From the NCBI GenBank assembly GCA_023415605.1, contig JAEZKB010000331.1, positions 1 to 6,269 on the forward strand: a DNA stretch of 6,269 bases, read 5' to 3'. Positions 1-4,493 of the stretch are shown one piece after another. The stretch comes from Pseudomonadota bacterium (lineage in GTDB: Bacteria; Pseudomonadota; Alphaproteobacteria; Rhizobiales; Devosiaceae). The position numbers and the translations under genes are program-made. The notes beneath the pieces are model-generated. The model made no database searches, was not told the DNA's origin, and saw only the letters and a list, made by a program, of their open reading frames with translations. How positions within the stretch are numbered: the first letter of the stretch is position 1; every line of letters starts with the position of its first letter.

Positions 1-1001
1 CCTTTGCCACTGTCGCCGCTGTCTGGGCCCTTGCCGGAGTCGCCCTTGTCCGCACCTTTACCGCTATCGCTACCGATACCTGAGGTCTGCCCGCCGGCTC
101 TCTCTTCAGCCCGCGCCTCCTTCTCGGCGGCCTTAGCCTCCTCCTTGACTTCCTTGGCCGCTTCCTTCGCTTCGCGTTCAGCCTGTTTGGGGCTGGCGCC
201 GTTGGCGATGGCGGTCTGATAAGCAACGGCCGCAGCCTGCTTTTCGGCCGCTTTGGCCTCGGCCTTCGCCTCCTTTTCAGCGGCCTTCGCCGCCTGGTCG
301 GCCTCACGCTTGCTGGCGCCAGCGGCGAGGGCAGCCTCACGCGCGGCAGCAGCCGCAGCCTTGGGCGACAAAACCTGATCGGGCGCTCTGCCCCCTTTGC
401 CTGCTTCTGGGCTCACCGGCTTGCCATTGGCGGCGTAGACAGTCGGCAGCTCGCCCTTTCCTTCAACATGCAACGGCGTACCGTTCGAAGTCTCGGCGCT
501 TTGCCCAACTGCGAGGAGCGTCGTTTGCTGAGTGTCCCTATCTTCAACCGCCACGTGGCCACGCTCGACCGAGACCCTGGCGCCACTCTTGCCGGATGTC
601 ACCGTGAACCTGGTACCTTTGACCACTGCCGCCATCTGCGGCGTGGTCACGGCGAAGTGCTGCACATTTCTAACGTCGGCCTCAACAATGACAGTACCAA
701 AGTGCTCCTGCACGGTGGTGAACTGCTGGCCTGATCTATCTCTGATTTGGATTTGTGTGTTGGCGCCAACGTCGATGGTTTCGTTGCCGCGTTGGAAGGT
801 CACGCGGCCGCCCTTGACTGTTCGAATGACACGATCATCGGAAATCACGTCGCCGCGGCCAAGCGGCGCCCACTGGTTGCCGACAAGCTGCAGCACGTGT
901 CCGCGCAACTTCGTGGCAACCCAATCATCTGCAAGGGCAATAGATGGCACCACCAGCGCCATGGCGGCAGAGCCAGCCATAAGGAACGTCGTCAACCGCA
1001 T
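1..1001 (-). CDS. Exported FecR-domain protein with Ala/Lys/Glu-rich C-terminal repeats (3' end outside the window)
   Basis: The reading frame starts at ATG 1001 and stays open for 333 codons to the window edge. Residues 1-24 form a signal peptide: an Arg near the N-terminus, a hydrophobic core, and an A-L-A site before Asp-Asp. Residues 30-170 match the FecR fold: a short beta-rich stretch around GGRVTFQRG, then FAVTTPQMAAVVKGTRFTV, the typical 'T-P-x-A-x-V-x-G-T-x-F-x-V' motif. Residues 215-300 are charged and helical, with two related units (about 221-255 and 261-296, 40-residue offset) sharing an A-x-G-A-S core and an EAKAAEK end. From about 303 the chain becomes Gly/Ser/Asp/Lys-rich. FecR domains occur in iron-signalling anti-sigma factors, but this protein has no N-terminal cytoplasmic domain or transmembrane anchor, so it resembles the secreted stand-alone FecR proteins of unknown role. 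Family assignment is secure; function is not. Confidence 0.9.
   Translation of the reverse strand, partial: MRLTTFLMAGSAAMALVVPSIALADDWVATKLRGHVLQLVGNQWAPLGRGDVISDDRVIRTVKGGRVTFQRGNETIDVGANTQIQIRDRSGQQFTTVQEHFGTVIVEADVRNVQHFAVTTPQMAAVVKGTRFTVTSGKSGARVSVERGHVAVEDRDTQQTTLLAVGQSAETSNGTPLHVEGKGELPTVYAANGKPVSPEAGKGGRAPDQVLSPKAAAAAAREAALAAGASKREADQAAKAAEKEAKAEAKAAEKQAAAVAYQTAIANGASPKQAEREAKEAAKEVKEEAKAAEKEARAEERAGGQTSGIGSDSGKGADKGDSGKGPDSGDSGK
114..341 (-). repeat. Two degenerate tandem units (about 120 nt apart) encoding a helical Ala/Lys/Glu repeat
   Basis: Within the FecR-protein gene, residues 221-255 (nucleotides 341-237) and 261-296 (nucleotides 221-114) align at an offset of 40 residues. 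Both begin with a short Ala-rich helix followed by G-A-S, then a K/R-x-A-x-x-x-A-K heptad-like stretch, and end in E-A-K-A-A-E-K. The DNA is less alike than the protein, so the duplication is old. The units are probably long helices or a coiled coil outside the inner membrane. The role is unknown. Confidence 0.7.
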
Positions 1002-1063
1002 GTCGCAGCCCGGTGGCTTCTGCCACCCCTCCCCATTTCTGCTGCTGACGCTGCGCCCACACT

Positions 1064-1088
1064 GGAACCCCGACGCCTAACAAAGGTT
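1064..1088 (+). promoter_or_regulatory. Candidate EcfG-like promoter (GGAAC-N16-GGTT) for the 79-aa gene
   Basis: GGAAC at 1064-1068 is followed after 16 bases by GGTT at 1085-1088. The alphaproteobacterial general-stress sigma factor EcfG recognises GGAAC-N16/17-CGTT, so this differs at one base. Transcription would begin near 1097, about 40 bases before the ATG at 1138. The same variant also occurs inside the Crp/Fnr coding region, where it is probably chance, so the call is weak. Confidence 0.35.
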
Positions 1089-1090
1089 AG
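1077..1090. promoter_or_regulatory. Perfect 5-4-5 dyad CTAAC-AAAG-GTTAG in the fecR/79-aa divergent region
   Basis: The two 5-base arms are exact reverse complements, separated by AAAG. Its core, TAAC-N4-GTTA, is shared with the dyad upstream of the Crp/Fnr gene at 3257-3270, and it overlaps the -10 part of the candidate promoter at 1064-1088. Some dyad of this size is expected by chance in a window this long, so only the shared core and position argue for a regulator site. Confidence 0.3.
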
Positions 1091-1137
1091 TAGCCGGAGC
1101 GCGAATTGCTCCGAATGGTGATCGGAAGGTTAATGCG

Positions 1138-1377
1138 ATGAACCATTTTCGGCCAGAGAAGGCCTTATCTTTGTCACCACTGCAAGAAGAATTGGAACTC
1201 GCACTGCACGAAGAGGCGATGTTCGCCGGGACCCTCCTTGGGGAAGTCGCGACTGTCCGAGCTTCTAAACTAGCCGATCGGTTGGAGGTGGATCGTCGTC
1301 GCAGTCGCGGTGCGGTGCTTTCCAGCCAGGACCGACATGATGCATGGGAAGCGTACTTCACCCGGCTTAAGTTTTGA
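1138..1377 (+). CDS. Small hypothetical protein, 79 aa
   Basis: I do not recognise this family. The ATG at 1138 has a Shine-Dalgarno-like GGAAGG at 1124-1129, spaced 8 bases, which decides the start. The protein has an amphipathic, acidic first half (SPLQEELELALHEEA, about residues 13-27), then a basic patch around residues 53-56 (D-R-R-R-S-R) and an aromatic C-terminus ending in K-F. It has no signal peptide or membrane segment, so it is probably cytoplasmic. Coding-like features are balanced amino-acid use and a good ribosome site; the opposite-strand frame is Ser/Arg-rich and looks like a shadow. It is divergent from the FecR-protein gene, behind a candidate stress promoter, and a strong hairpin terminator follows about 105 bases after its stop. 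The gene is probable; the function is unknown. Confidence 0.6.
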   Translation: MNHFRPEKALSLSPLQEELELALHEEAMFAGTLLGEVATVRASKLADRLEVDRRRSRGAVLSSQDRHDAWEAYFTRLKF

Positions 1378-1482
1378 CTGCCTAGTCGGAGGCAAAACTG
1401 CCCTGCAGTCGCATTTACTCCGTCGTAACCATAACAGCGCCAATCTCAAGTGCCGCTTCCCGAGTGGCGCCTCGAAGTTTAC

Positions 1483-1523
1483 GGCCAATCCGGTTCGTCC
1501 CCGGATTGGCCTCTTACTTTTTC
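1483..1523 (+). terminator. Strong rho-independent-type terminator, 11-bp perfect stem
   Basis: GGCCAATCCGG at 1483-1493 and its exact reverse complement at 1501-1511 form an 11-bp stem with a 7-base loop. It is followed on the plus strand by a T-rich run (tcttactttttct). It sits between the stops of the converging 79-aa plus gene (1377) and the minus-strand 57-aa ORF (1523). The T tail gives it plus-strand polarity. Confidence 0.8.
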
Positions 1524-1696
1524 TATTCGGTCCGCGTCGACTTCGGCTTATCCCGGCCGACCTTCTCGGCTTTCAGGGCCTTTGCCGTGGGGCTGCAGTC
1601 CAGCCCTGCCATCTTGGCGACCTCTCCCGACGATAAGTTGGGATTCTCCGCAGCGATGACGCGCGCTTCGCTCTTTCGCTTTCTGTCGACCGGCAT
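1523..1696 (-). CDS. Small basic hypothetical protein, 57 aa, possibly helix-turn-helix-like
   Basis: The ATG at 1696 overlaps the stop of the upstream 24-codon ORF in the sequence TGATG, a translational-coupling layout, and no separate Shine-Dalgarno sequence is evident. The protein is rich in Lys and Arg. Residues 21-45 (LSSGEVAKMAGLDCSPTAKAL) resemble a compact helix-turn-helix: 'S-x-x-E-V-A-x-M-A-G' followed by a turn and a second helix. This resemblance is by eye only. The stop lies next to the 1483-1511 hairpin. The same frame can be read further upstream to 1996, but that part is Gln/His/Cys-rich and unlike coding sequence, so I prefer the short start. It may be a remnant of a larger DNA-binding protein. 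Confidence 0.45.
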   Translation of the reverse strand: MPVDRKRKSEARVIAAENPNLSSGEVAKMAGLDCSPTAKALKAEKVGRDKPKSTRTE

Positions 1697-1770
1697 CAGA
1701 CCTTGTTCTCGCCGAGCAGGTATTTGGCATCGGCGGTGGCGGGTATTTCGAAGCCGGGGATCTGAACCAT
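1696..1770 (-). CDS. Very short ORF, 24 aa, with good Shine-Dalgarno sequence, coupled to the 57-aa ORF
   Basis: The ATG at 1770 is preceded on the minus strand by GGAGA at a spacing of about 6 to 7 bases, a good ribosome site for so short an ORF. The peptide begins MVQIPGFEIP and ends GENKV. The stop overlaps the next start as TGATG. It could be a real micro-protein, a leader peptide that delivers ribosomes to the downstream ORF, or the intact start of a broken gene. No homology is recognised. Confidence 0.4.
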   Translation of the reverse strand: MVQIPGFEIPATADAKYLLGENKV

Positions 1771-1790
1771 GACACGTCTCCGGTGTCATG
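1768..1790 (-). promoter_or_regulatory. 8-bp inverted repeat enclosing the ribosome site and start codon of the 24-aa ORF
   Basis: CATGACAC (1768-1775) and GTGTCATG (1783-1790) are perfect reverse complements with a 7-base loop. On the minus-strand RNA the loop carries GGAGA and the 3' arm contains the ATG at 1770, so folding would occlude the start. The 5' arm also contains the TGA stop of the upstream 56-codon frame (1788-1786). This could be a translational switch or a protein operator; a stem of this size can also occur by chance. Confidence 0.35.
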
Positions 1791-1956
1791 TGGTTACGCC
1801 CGATGAGGGTAACTCTGATCGGACCGTGATGGTATCGCCGACCTTCGGCAGGCGGCTGGCTTTGACAGTGTCTTTGGGAAGCGTGATATGCCCAGAATGT
1901 AAGGCGGCCCATCTGGATTGTAGAGTTCCTAAAGAGTGCAACTTGGAGGCCAGCAA
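1786..1956 (-). CDS. 56-aa ORF with AbrB/SpoVT-like segment, possibly a truncated gene
   Basis: This frame opens right after an in-frame TAG (1959-1957) with TTG at 1956 and ends at TGA 1786, 15 bases before the 24-aa ORF. Residues 20-47 read HSGHITLPK...LPKVGDTITVRSE. That resembles the SpoVT/AbrB DNA-binding pattern (G-x-I-T-L-P-K, a short helix, then L-x-x-G-D-x-I-x-V) seen in antitoxins and transition-state regulators. The N-terminus is poor (Leu/Ser/Trp-rich, no ATG, no convincing ribosome site), which suggests a gene that has lost its start. It is not followed by an evident toxin. Family resemblance is by eye; treat as a possible remnant. Confidence 0.35.
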   Translation of the reverse strand: MLASKLHSLGTLQSRWAALHSGHITLPKDTVKASRLPKVGDTITVRSELPSSGVTT

Positions 1957-1972
1957 CTAAGTTCTGCGCCTC

Positions 1973-2030
1973 GCACGAGGGGAACTCCAACCGCAATCAA
2001 CCGCCCCCACACAGATGCGGCCCCTCGTGC
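1973..2030. repeat. 10-bp inverted repeat with a 38-base spacer
   Basis: GCACGAGGGG at 1973-1982 and CCCCTCGTGC at 2021-2030 are exact reverse complements flanking 38 bases. They lie in the gap between the minus-strand AbrB-like ORF and the DUF6894 gene ending at 2151. The left arm is part of a smaller near-palindrome, CCTCG-CA-CGAGG (1969-1980). The loop is long for a terminator and no T tract follows on either strand. The purpose is unknown. Otherwise I see no gene in 1957-2150. Confidence 0.4.
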
Positions 2031-2150
2031 AACATGCTCAATGTAGAGTCCGCTTCTGCGCTTGGAGGGCGGATCAAGCTTGTTGCTCTTCTCTATACAG
2101 GCCAAGGGCAACGTTGGCGTCGTGGTTTCGCGGTTGATGGGGGAGTGCGA

Positions 2151-2387
2151 TCAGTTGCCGCTTCTGATCCTGAACCCGAGTTCTGCAGTCAGCAGGACAG
2201 CGCCCATTTCATCCCTGACACTGACCCTCATGTACTTGGCAGGGCTGCCTCTCGGGAGGATGTCGGAGGCGGCCTCGGTCAGTATGGTCACGGCGTGATC
2301 CGTGGCCGAATCAAAGTCGGCCATCTCCCGGCCCTGATCGTCGATCAGCAGGTAATCATCAAGCAGGTCAAAGAAGTAGCGCTTCAT
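2151..2387 (-). CDS. DUF6894 family small protein, 78 aa (copy 1)
   Basis: The protein begins MKRYFFDLLDD, the hallmark start of the DUF6894 family (M-x-R-Y-F-F-D, then an acidic turn, then D-x-x-G), and carries the usual middle (A-x-x-H-A-x-x-x-L-x-E-A) and the C-terminal VRDEMGAVLLTAEL strand. Length is typical for the family, so it looks intact. An in-frame TGA lies three codons before the ATG, which fixes the start at 2387; the upstream GCGGG is too close to be a good ribosome site. It lies 52 bases downstream of the Crp/Fnr gene on the same strand and could share its transcript. The family is common in Hyphomicrobiales and has no established function; a stress role is only an inference from context. 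Confidence 0.85.
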   Translation of the reverse strand: MKRYFFDLLDDYLLIDDQGREMADFDSATDHAVTILTEAASDILPRGSPAKYMRVSVRDEMGAVLLTAELGFRIRSGN

Positions 2388-2439
2388 CCCGCATCAAGCG
2401 TGGCGCCCACGGTCGGTTCCCTGCCCCCCAGCACCACGT

Positions 2440-3201
2440 TCACGGCCGTGACGTCGAGGCGCGTGCAGGAAAGCGGGCCTGGTAGAGAAAATTCTGGTCA
2501 AACTGTCCCACCTCCGCAAGCTGTTGCCACTCGAGAATTTCGACCAGCCCTCCTGCCCAGGTGACAAGGCCGAGGTCTCGTAATCGCCTCAGTGTGCGGT
2601 TGACGTGAACAGGAGAGAGGCCGAGGACGTCGGACAGCTGTTCCTGGGTCATGGGCAGGTCCATCTTGTGGGCGCTGGCCAGTCCCACACTTTCCATGCG
2701 CAGGTAGAGTTCGCAGATCAGGTGGGCCATGTGGCTTTCTGCCGACGTGCGGCCCTTGGAAACCAACCATCTGCGAACGATGGCAGCGTCCAGAAGCGTA
2801 AGCATCCATAAAAGGCGCGTCAGATGCGGCAGCTTCTGCGTGATATCGAGGAGCTTTTCGTGCGGAAAATGCAGTACCGTGCAGTCGCTCAATGCATCGA
2901 TACTGTGGTCAAGCGCAGCGAGAGGAAAGGTTTCCAGGTCCACAAAATCGCCGGGCAGATGAATGGCCGTGGTCTGTCTACCTCCGTCGTCTGTCATGTT
3001 GAAACGGGTTGCAAAGCCGTTCACCAGCAATGCGCTAGTCGTTGGTTCTTCGCCTTCCTGCCGGATCGACGAACCGGCCGGGTGCGTGCGAAGTTCCCCT
3101 GCTGCCGCCGTCAACGCCGACTCCTCCTCCTCTGATAGACTGTCGCGCATCTGCAGACGCCTGAAAAGGACAGCTAGGGCCGAAGATTTATGCTCTTGCA
3201 T
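2440..3201 (-). CDS. Crp/Fnr-family transcriptional regulator, 253 aa
   Basis: This is a full-length two-domain regulator. Residues 20-115 form a cyclic-nucleotide-binding-type beta-roll (AGSSIRQEGEEP, then HLPGDFVDLETF and LDHSIDALSDCTVLHFP), followed by the long dimerisation helix (about 118-150). Residues 153-225 form a winged helix of the HTH_Crp_2 type (MTQEQLSDVLGLSPVHVNRTLRRLRDLGLV). The only cysteines are Cys107 and Cys163, so no FNR-type [4Fe-4S] cluster is possible, and the Arg-Ser/Thr phosphate-binding motif of cAMP-responsive CRP is not evident; the signal is therefore unknown. In the recognition helix, Val198, Asn201 and Arg202 align with FNR Glu209, Ser212 and Arg213, which predicts altered DNA specificity. 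I chose ATG 3201 because GGGGA lies 4 to 5 bases upstream; an in-frame start at 3237 would add 12 residues. A palindrome at 3257-3270 suggests autoregulation. Confidence 0.93.
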   Translation of the reverse strand: MQEHKSSALAVLFRRLQMRDSLSEEEESALTAAAGELRTHPAGSSIRQEGEEPTTSALLVNGFATRFNMTDDGGRQTTAIHLPGDFVDLETFPLAALDHSIDALSDCTVLHFPHEKLLDITQKLPHLTRLLWMLTLLDAAIVRRWLVSKGRTSAESHMAHLICELYLRMESVGLASAHKMDLPMTQEQLSDVLGLSPVHVNRTLRRLRDLGLVTWAGGLVEILEWQQLAEVGQFDQNFLYQARFPARASTSRP

Positions 3202-3256
3202 GTGTTCCCCGCCAACCGAGCGACCCTTCCCTAGCATCGCTCATAGTTGCGGACGA

Positions 3257-3270
3257 TTAACGTAAGTTAA
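3257..3270. promoter_or_regulatory. FNR-like palindrome TTAAC-GTAA-GTTAA, candidate Crp/Fnr operator
   Basis: A perfect 5-4-5 dyad with the architecture of FNR/FixK boxes (TTGAT-N4-ATCAA), but with A in place of G at the third position. It lies 56 bases upstream of the Crp/Fnr start and on the other side precedes the GGAAC element at 3283, so it is placed to affect both divergent genes. The third-position change fits a regulator lacking the Glu that contacts that G in FNR. Dyads of this size do arise by chance; placement is the argument. Confidence 0.5.
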
Positions 3271-3282
3271 GACAGCTTTCCC

Positions 3283-3307
3283 GGAACGGTTCATCATGCT
3301 GCTGGTT
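3283..3307 (+). promoter_or_regulatory. Candidate EcfG-like promoter (GGAAC-N16-GGTT) for the DUF6894 gene at 3402
   Basis: GGAAC at 3283-3287 and GGTT at 3304-3307 are separated by 16 bases. This is the same one-base variant of the EcfG consensus seen at 1064-1088. Transcription would begin near 3315, giving a leader of about 87 bases before the ATG at 3402. The palindrome at 3257-3270 would then centre near -50. Confidence 0.35.
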
Positions 3308-3401
3308 GACGCAAGCGACTGCTTGCCCTTGGTGGATTTACCGCTACCCCCTTGACCTTGCTGTGCCGATGCGGGGCACCACGCTTATCAGAGGTGGCAA
3401 G

Positions 3402-3635
3402 ATGCCCCGATATTTTTTCGACGTCTACGAACCTGAGGCGTCCACCGTGGACATCGACGGGTTGCAACTGAGCGACGTCGAGGCGGTACGGGCCGAAGCG
3501 GGCAGAGTTCTTGGCGATATCATAAGGGACTGCCGCCTGCCCGTTGATGCGCACCAATTGATCGTGCGGGTCCGTGACGACGAAGGTACGCCCGTGCTGA
3601 CGGCGACAGGGACGGTTGAGATTGAACTTGCTTAA
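3402..3635 (+). CDS. DUF6894 family small protein, 77 aa (copy 2)
   Basis: The protein begins MPRYFFDVYEPE, continues with an acidic turn, a DIDGLQLSDVEAVRAEAGRVL helix and ends with the family's VRDDEGTPVLTATGTVEIEL strand, so it is complete and close to the family pattern. The start at 3402 is supported by GAGGT at 3391-3395 with a spacing of about 6. The frame is open further upstream to a TTG at 3306, but that part (Trp/Pro/Arg-rich) does not resemble the family. It is divergent from the Crp/Fnr gene, which itself precedes another copy, so the regulator is flanked by two DUF6894 genes. A hairpin starts 5 bases after the stop. It is predicted soluble and cytoplasmic; the biochemical function of the family is unknown. 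Confidence 0.9.
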   Translation: MPRYFFDVYEPEASTVDIDGLQLSDVEAVRAEAGRVLGDIIRDCRLPVDAHQLIVRVRDDEGTPVLTATGTVEIELA

Positions 3636-3710
3636 AGAAAGCCCGCCGCTGCGCTAGGCAGGGCGGGCTCAAGGTGCTGCTCTCCAAAAAGAGCTAGGGA
3701 AAAAGTCTAT
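3632..3710 (-). ncRNA. Candidate small RNA of about 75 to 80 nt in the 3636-3808 gap
   Basis: On the minus strand, an exact GGAAC-N17-CGTT match (3742-3717) would start transcription near 3710. About 40 bases later comes a 12-bp hairpin (3669-3640) followed by TTTCTTT, a rho-independent terminator in the correct direction. No plausible minus-strand ORF lies between. The two ends therefore define a small transcript antisense to the end of the DUF6894 mRNA. No RNA family is recognised. This is an inference from promoter and terminator geometry. Confidence 0.35.
3640..3669 (-). terminator. 12-bp GC-rich hairpin after the DUF6894 gene, T-rich on the minus strand
   Basis: AGCCCGCC (3640-3647) pairs with GGCGGGCT (3662-3669), and after a single bulged G, CTGC (3649-3652) pairs with GCAG (3658-3661), leaving a 5-base loop. 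The plus strand has no T run after it, while the minus strand continues TTTCTTT. It could serve the plus gene ending at 3635 as a mRNA 3'-end stem, but its terminator polarity is minus. It is nearly the same element as that at 4046-4071. Confidence 0.65.
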
Positions 3711-3716
3711 AGCGCC

Positions 3717-3742
3717 AACGGCCTAGGAGGCCTCATCGTTCC
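3717..3742 (-). promoter_or_regulatory. Exact EcfG-consensus promoter match GGAAC-N17-CGTT
   Basis: On the minus strand, GGAAC (3742-3738) and CGTT (3720-3717) are separated by exactly 17 bases, matching the alphaproteobacterial general-stress promoter consensus at all nine bases. Roughly 0.1 such match is expected in a random window of this size on both strands. It lies in a gene-free gap and points toward the hairpin terminator at 3669-3640. Confidence 0.5.
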
Positions 3743-3752
3743 CTCTTGACCA

Positions 3753-3782
3753 TTGTTGTGATCAGCACCTCGGGGTTATACT
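3753..3782 (+). promoter_or_regulatory. Weak sigma-70-like promoter for the 74-aa gene
   Basis: TATACT at 3777-3782 is a good -10 hexamer, but the best -35 (TTGTTG, 3753-3758, spacer 18) matches only half of TTGACA. A start near 3789 would leave a leader of about 20 bases before the ATG at 3809. Confidence 0.3.
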
Positions 3783-3808
3783 GAGCCCTTCATAAGAGCG
3801 AGGGCGGG

Positions 3809-4033
3809 ATGCAACTTCTTGTTTTCGTGACCGACGATGGAAATGGCGGGACAACGGGTCCGACGCTCTATGTCGCTGAGGATAAGCAGGCCACCCTGCC
3901 GCCAAACCCCCGATCCCTTGAATGGCGCTACTTCGCCACCATCAGCGACCAGGATGAGCTGCTTGCACACAGCCCTGGAGCGCTGGAGGTGATCGCGCAG
4001 GAGGGCCACTACATGACCAATCGAATGATCTGA
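3809..4033 (+). CDS. Small acidic hypothetical protein, 74 aa
   Basis: I do not recognise this family. The ATG at 3809 is preceded by a purine-rich GCGAGGGCGGG, whose AGGG lies 4 bases upstream. The protein begins with a beta-like stretch (MQLLVFVTDDG), then a Gly/Thr-rich turn, T-L-Y-V-A-E-D, the W-R-Y-F-A-T-I strand (residues 39-45), and an acidic helix (SDQDELL) ending in the polar tail HYMTNRMI. It has no signal peptide or membrane segment. Codons are GC-rich at the third position and the acidic composition is that of a soluble protein, which favours it over the overlapping minus-strand frame. A GC-rich hairpin begins 12 bases after the stop. The gene is probable; the role is unknown. Confidence 0.65.
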   Translation: MQLLVFVTDDGNGGTTGPTLYVAEDKQATLPPNPRSLEWRYFATISDQDELLAHSPGALEVIAQEGHYMTNRMI

Positions 4034-4040
4034 GAACAGC

Positions 4041-4072
4041 AAAAAGCCCGCCCTGCCGGAGCAGAGCGGGCC
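4041..4072 (-). terminator. Hairpin with T5 tail on the minus strand, twin of the element at 3640
   Basis: GCCCGC (4046-4051) pairs with GCGGGC (4066-4071), and after one C/A mismatch CTGC (4053-4056) pairs with GCAG (4061-4064), with loop CGGA. On the minus strand the stem is followed by TTTTT (4045-4041), a classic intrinsic terminator. That would end minus-strand transcription coming from the small genes at 4663-4317. For the plus gene ending at 4033 it forms a stem 12 bases past the stop but lacks a T tail. Confidence 0.7.
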
Positions 4073-4250
4073 AGGAGACTATCACCACGGCTATTCAACC
4101 CCGATGGAACCGCGAGGTCAAGCTTGCTGAGCGGGTGGGGGCTCGCACCGCTGGATTGCGCGGAGCCTCAGGACTTCACAAATGTAAGTTCCGGCAAGCA
4201 AAACAGAAGGCAAACTCTTAGTTGCCGGAGCGTACCGTACCGGCATGGTT

Positions 4251-4286
4251 GAGCCGGAGGCGTTTCAGGGAGGGGGCCTCCGGTTC
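4251..4286 (-). other. 11-bp inverted repeat just past the decayed minus-strand gene
   Basis: CCGGAGGC (4254-4261) and GCCTCCGG (4276-4283) are exact complements, and the pairing extends outward to 11 bp with one G-T wobble; the loop is 14 bases. It lies 31 bases beyond the minus-strand stop at 4317. No T run follows on either strand, so it may be a transcript-end stem, not an intrinsic terminator. I see no gene in 4073-4316. Confidence 0.4.
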
Positions 4287-4316
4287 CCACCGCTTGGACG
4301 AGGCGAGGGTTTTCCG

Positions 4317-4493
4317 CTAGTGAACTGCACGACCCACTTGATTGGCCAAGCTCTGGAGATTGGCGAGCATGTTCTGGGCCGAGCGTGCCGCATCCGCAAC
4401 TCGCCCAGTTGTGTCGACCTCCGACAAGCCTTCGTCCTACGCATCTACCGCCGTGGTGATCTCTTCGATGAGCGCCTCAATTTCCGCTTCCAT
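4317..4493 (-). pseudogene. Small helical protein gene interrupted by an in-frame amber codon
   Basis: The ATG at 4493 overlaps the stop of the upstream 56-aa ORF as TGATG. The frame runs MEAEIEALIEEITTAVDA, then TAG at 4439-4437, then continues for 39 codons (DEGLSEVDTTGRVADAARS, then AQNMLANLQSLANQ and a short tail) to a second TAG at 4319-4317. Both halves have the acidic, Ala/Leu-rich, amphipathic look of one continuous helical protein of about 58 residues, and no start with a ribosome site is visible in the second half. I read it as a pseudogene made by one point mutation; termination at residue 18, readthrough, or a sequencing error are alternatives. No family is recognised. Confidence 0.55.

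Noticed and set aside
4..1121. Several plus-strand frames opposite the FecR-protein gene
   Set aside because: They are Ser/Pro/Leu/Ala-rich or Arg/His/Cys-rich antisense shadows of a clear signal peptide plus FecR-domain gene on the minus strand.
1929..2111. Minus-strand 60-codon frame between the AbrB-like ORF and DUF6894 copy 1
   Set aside because: It has no ribosome site or recognisable pattern, an atypical composition, and runs through the 10-bp inverted repeat.
3074..3095. GGAAC-N17-GGTT on the minus strand within the Crp/Fnr gene
   Set aside because: It lies inside a conserved coding region and points into the same gene; it was used instead as a warning that the GGTT variant can occur by chance.
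3776..4042. Minus-strand 88-codon frame opposite the 74-aa gene
   Set aside because: It starts from TTG inside the terminator-like hairpin flank without a ribosome site; the plus frame has better codon use and composition.
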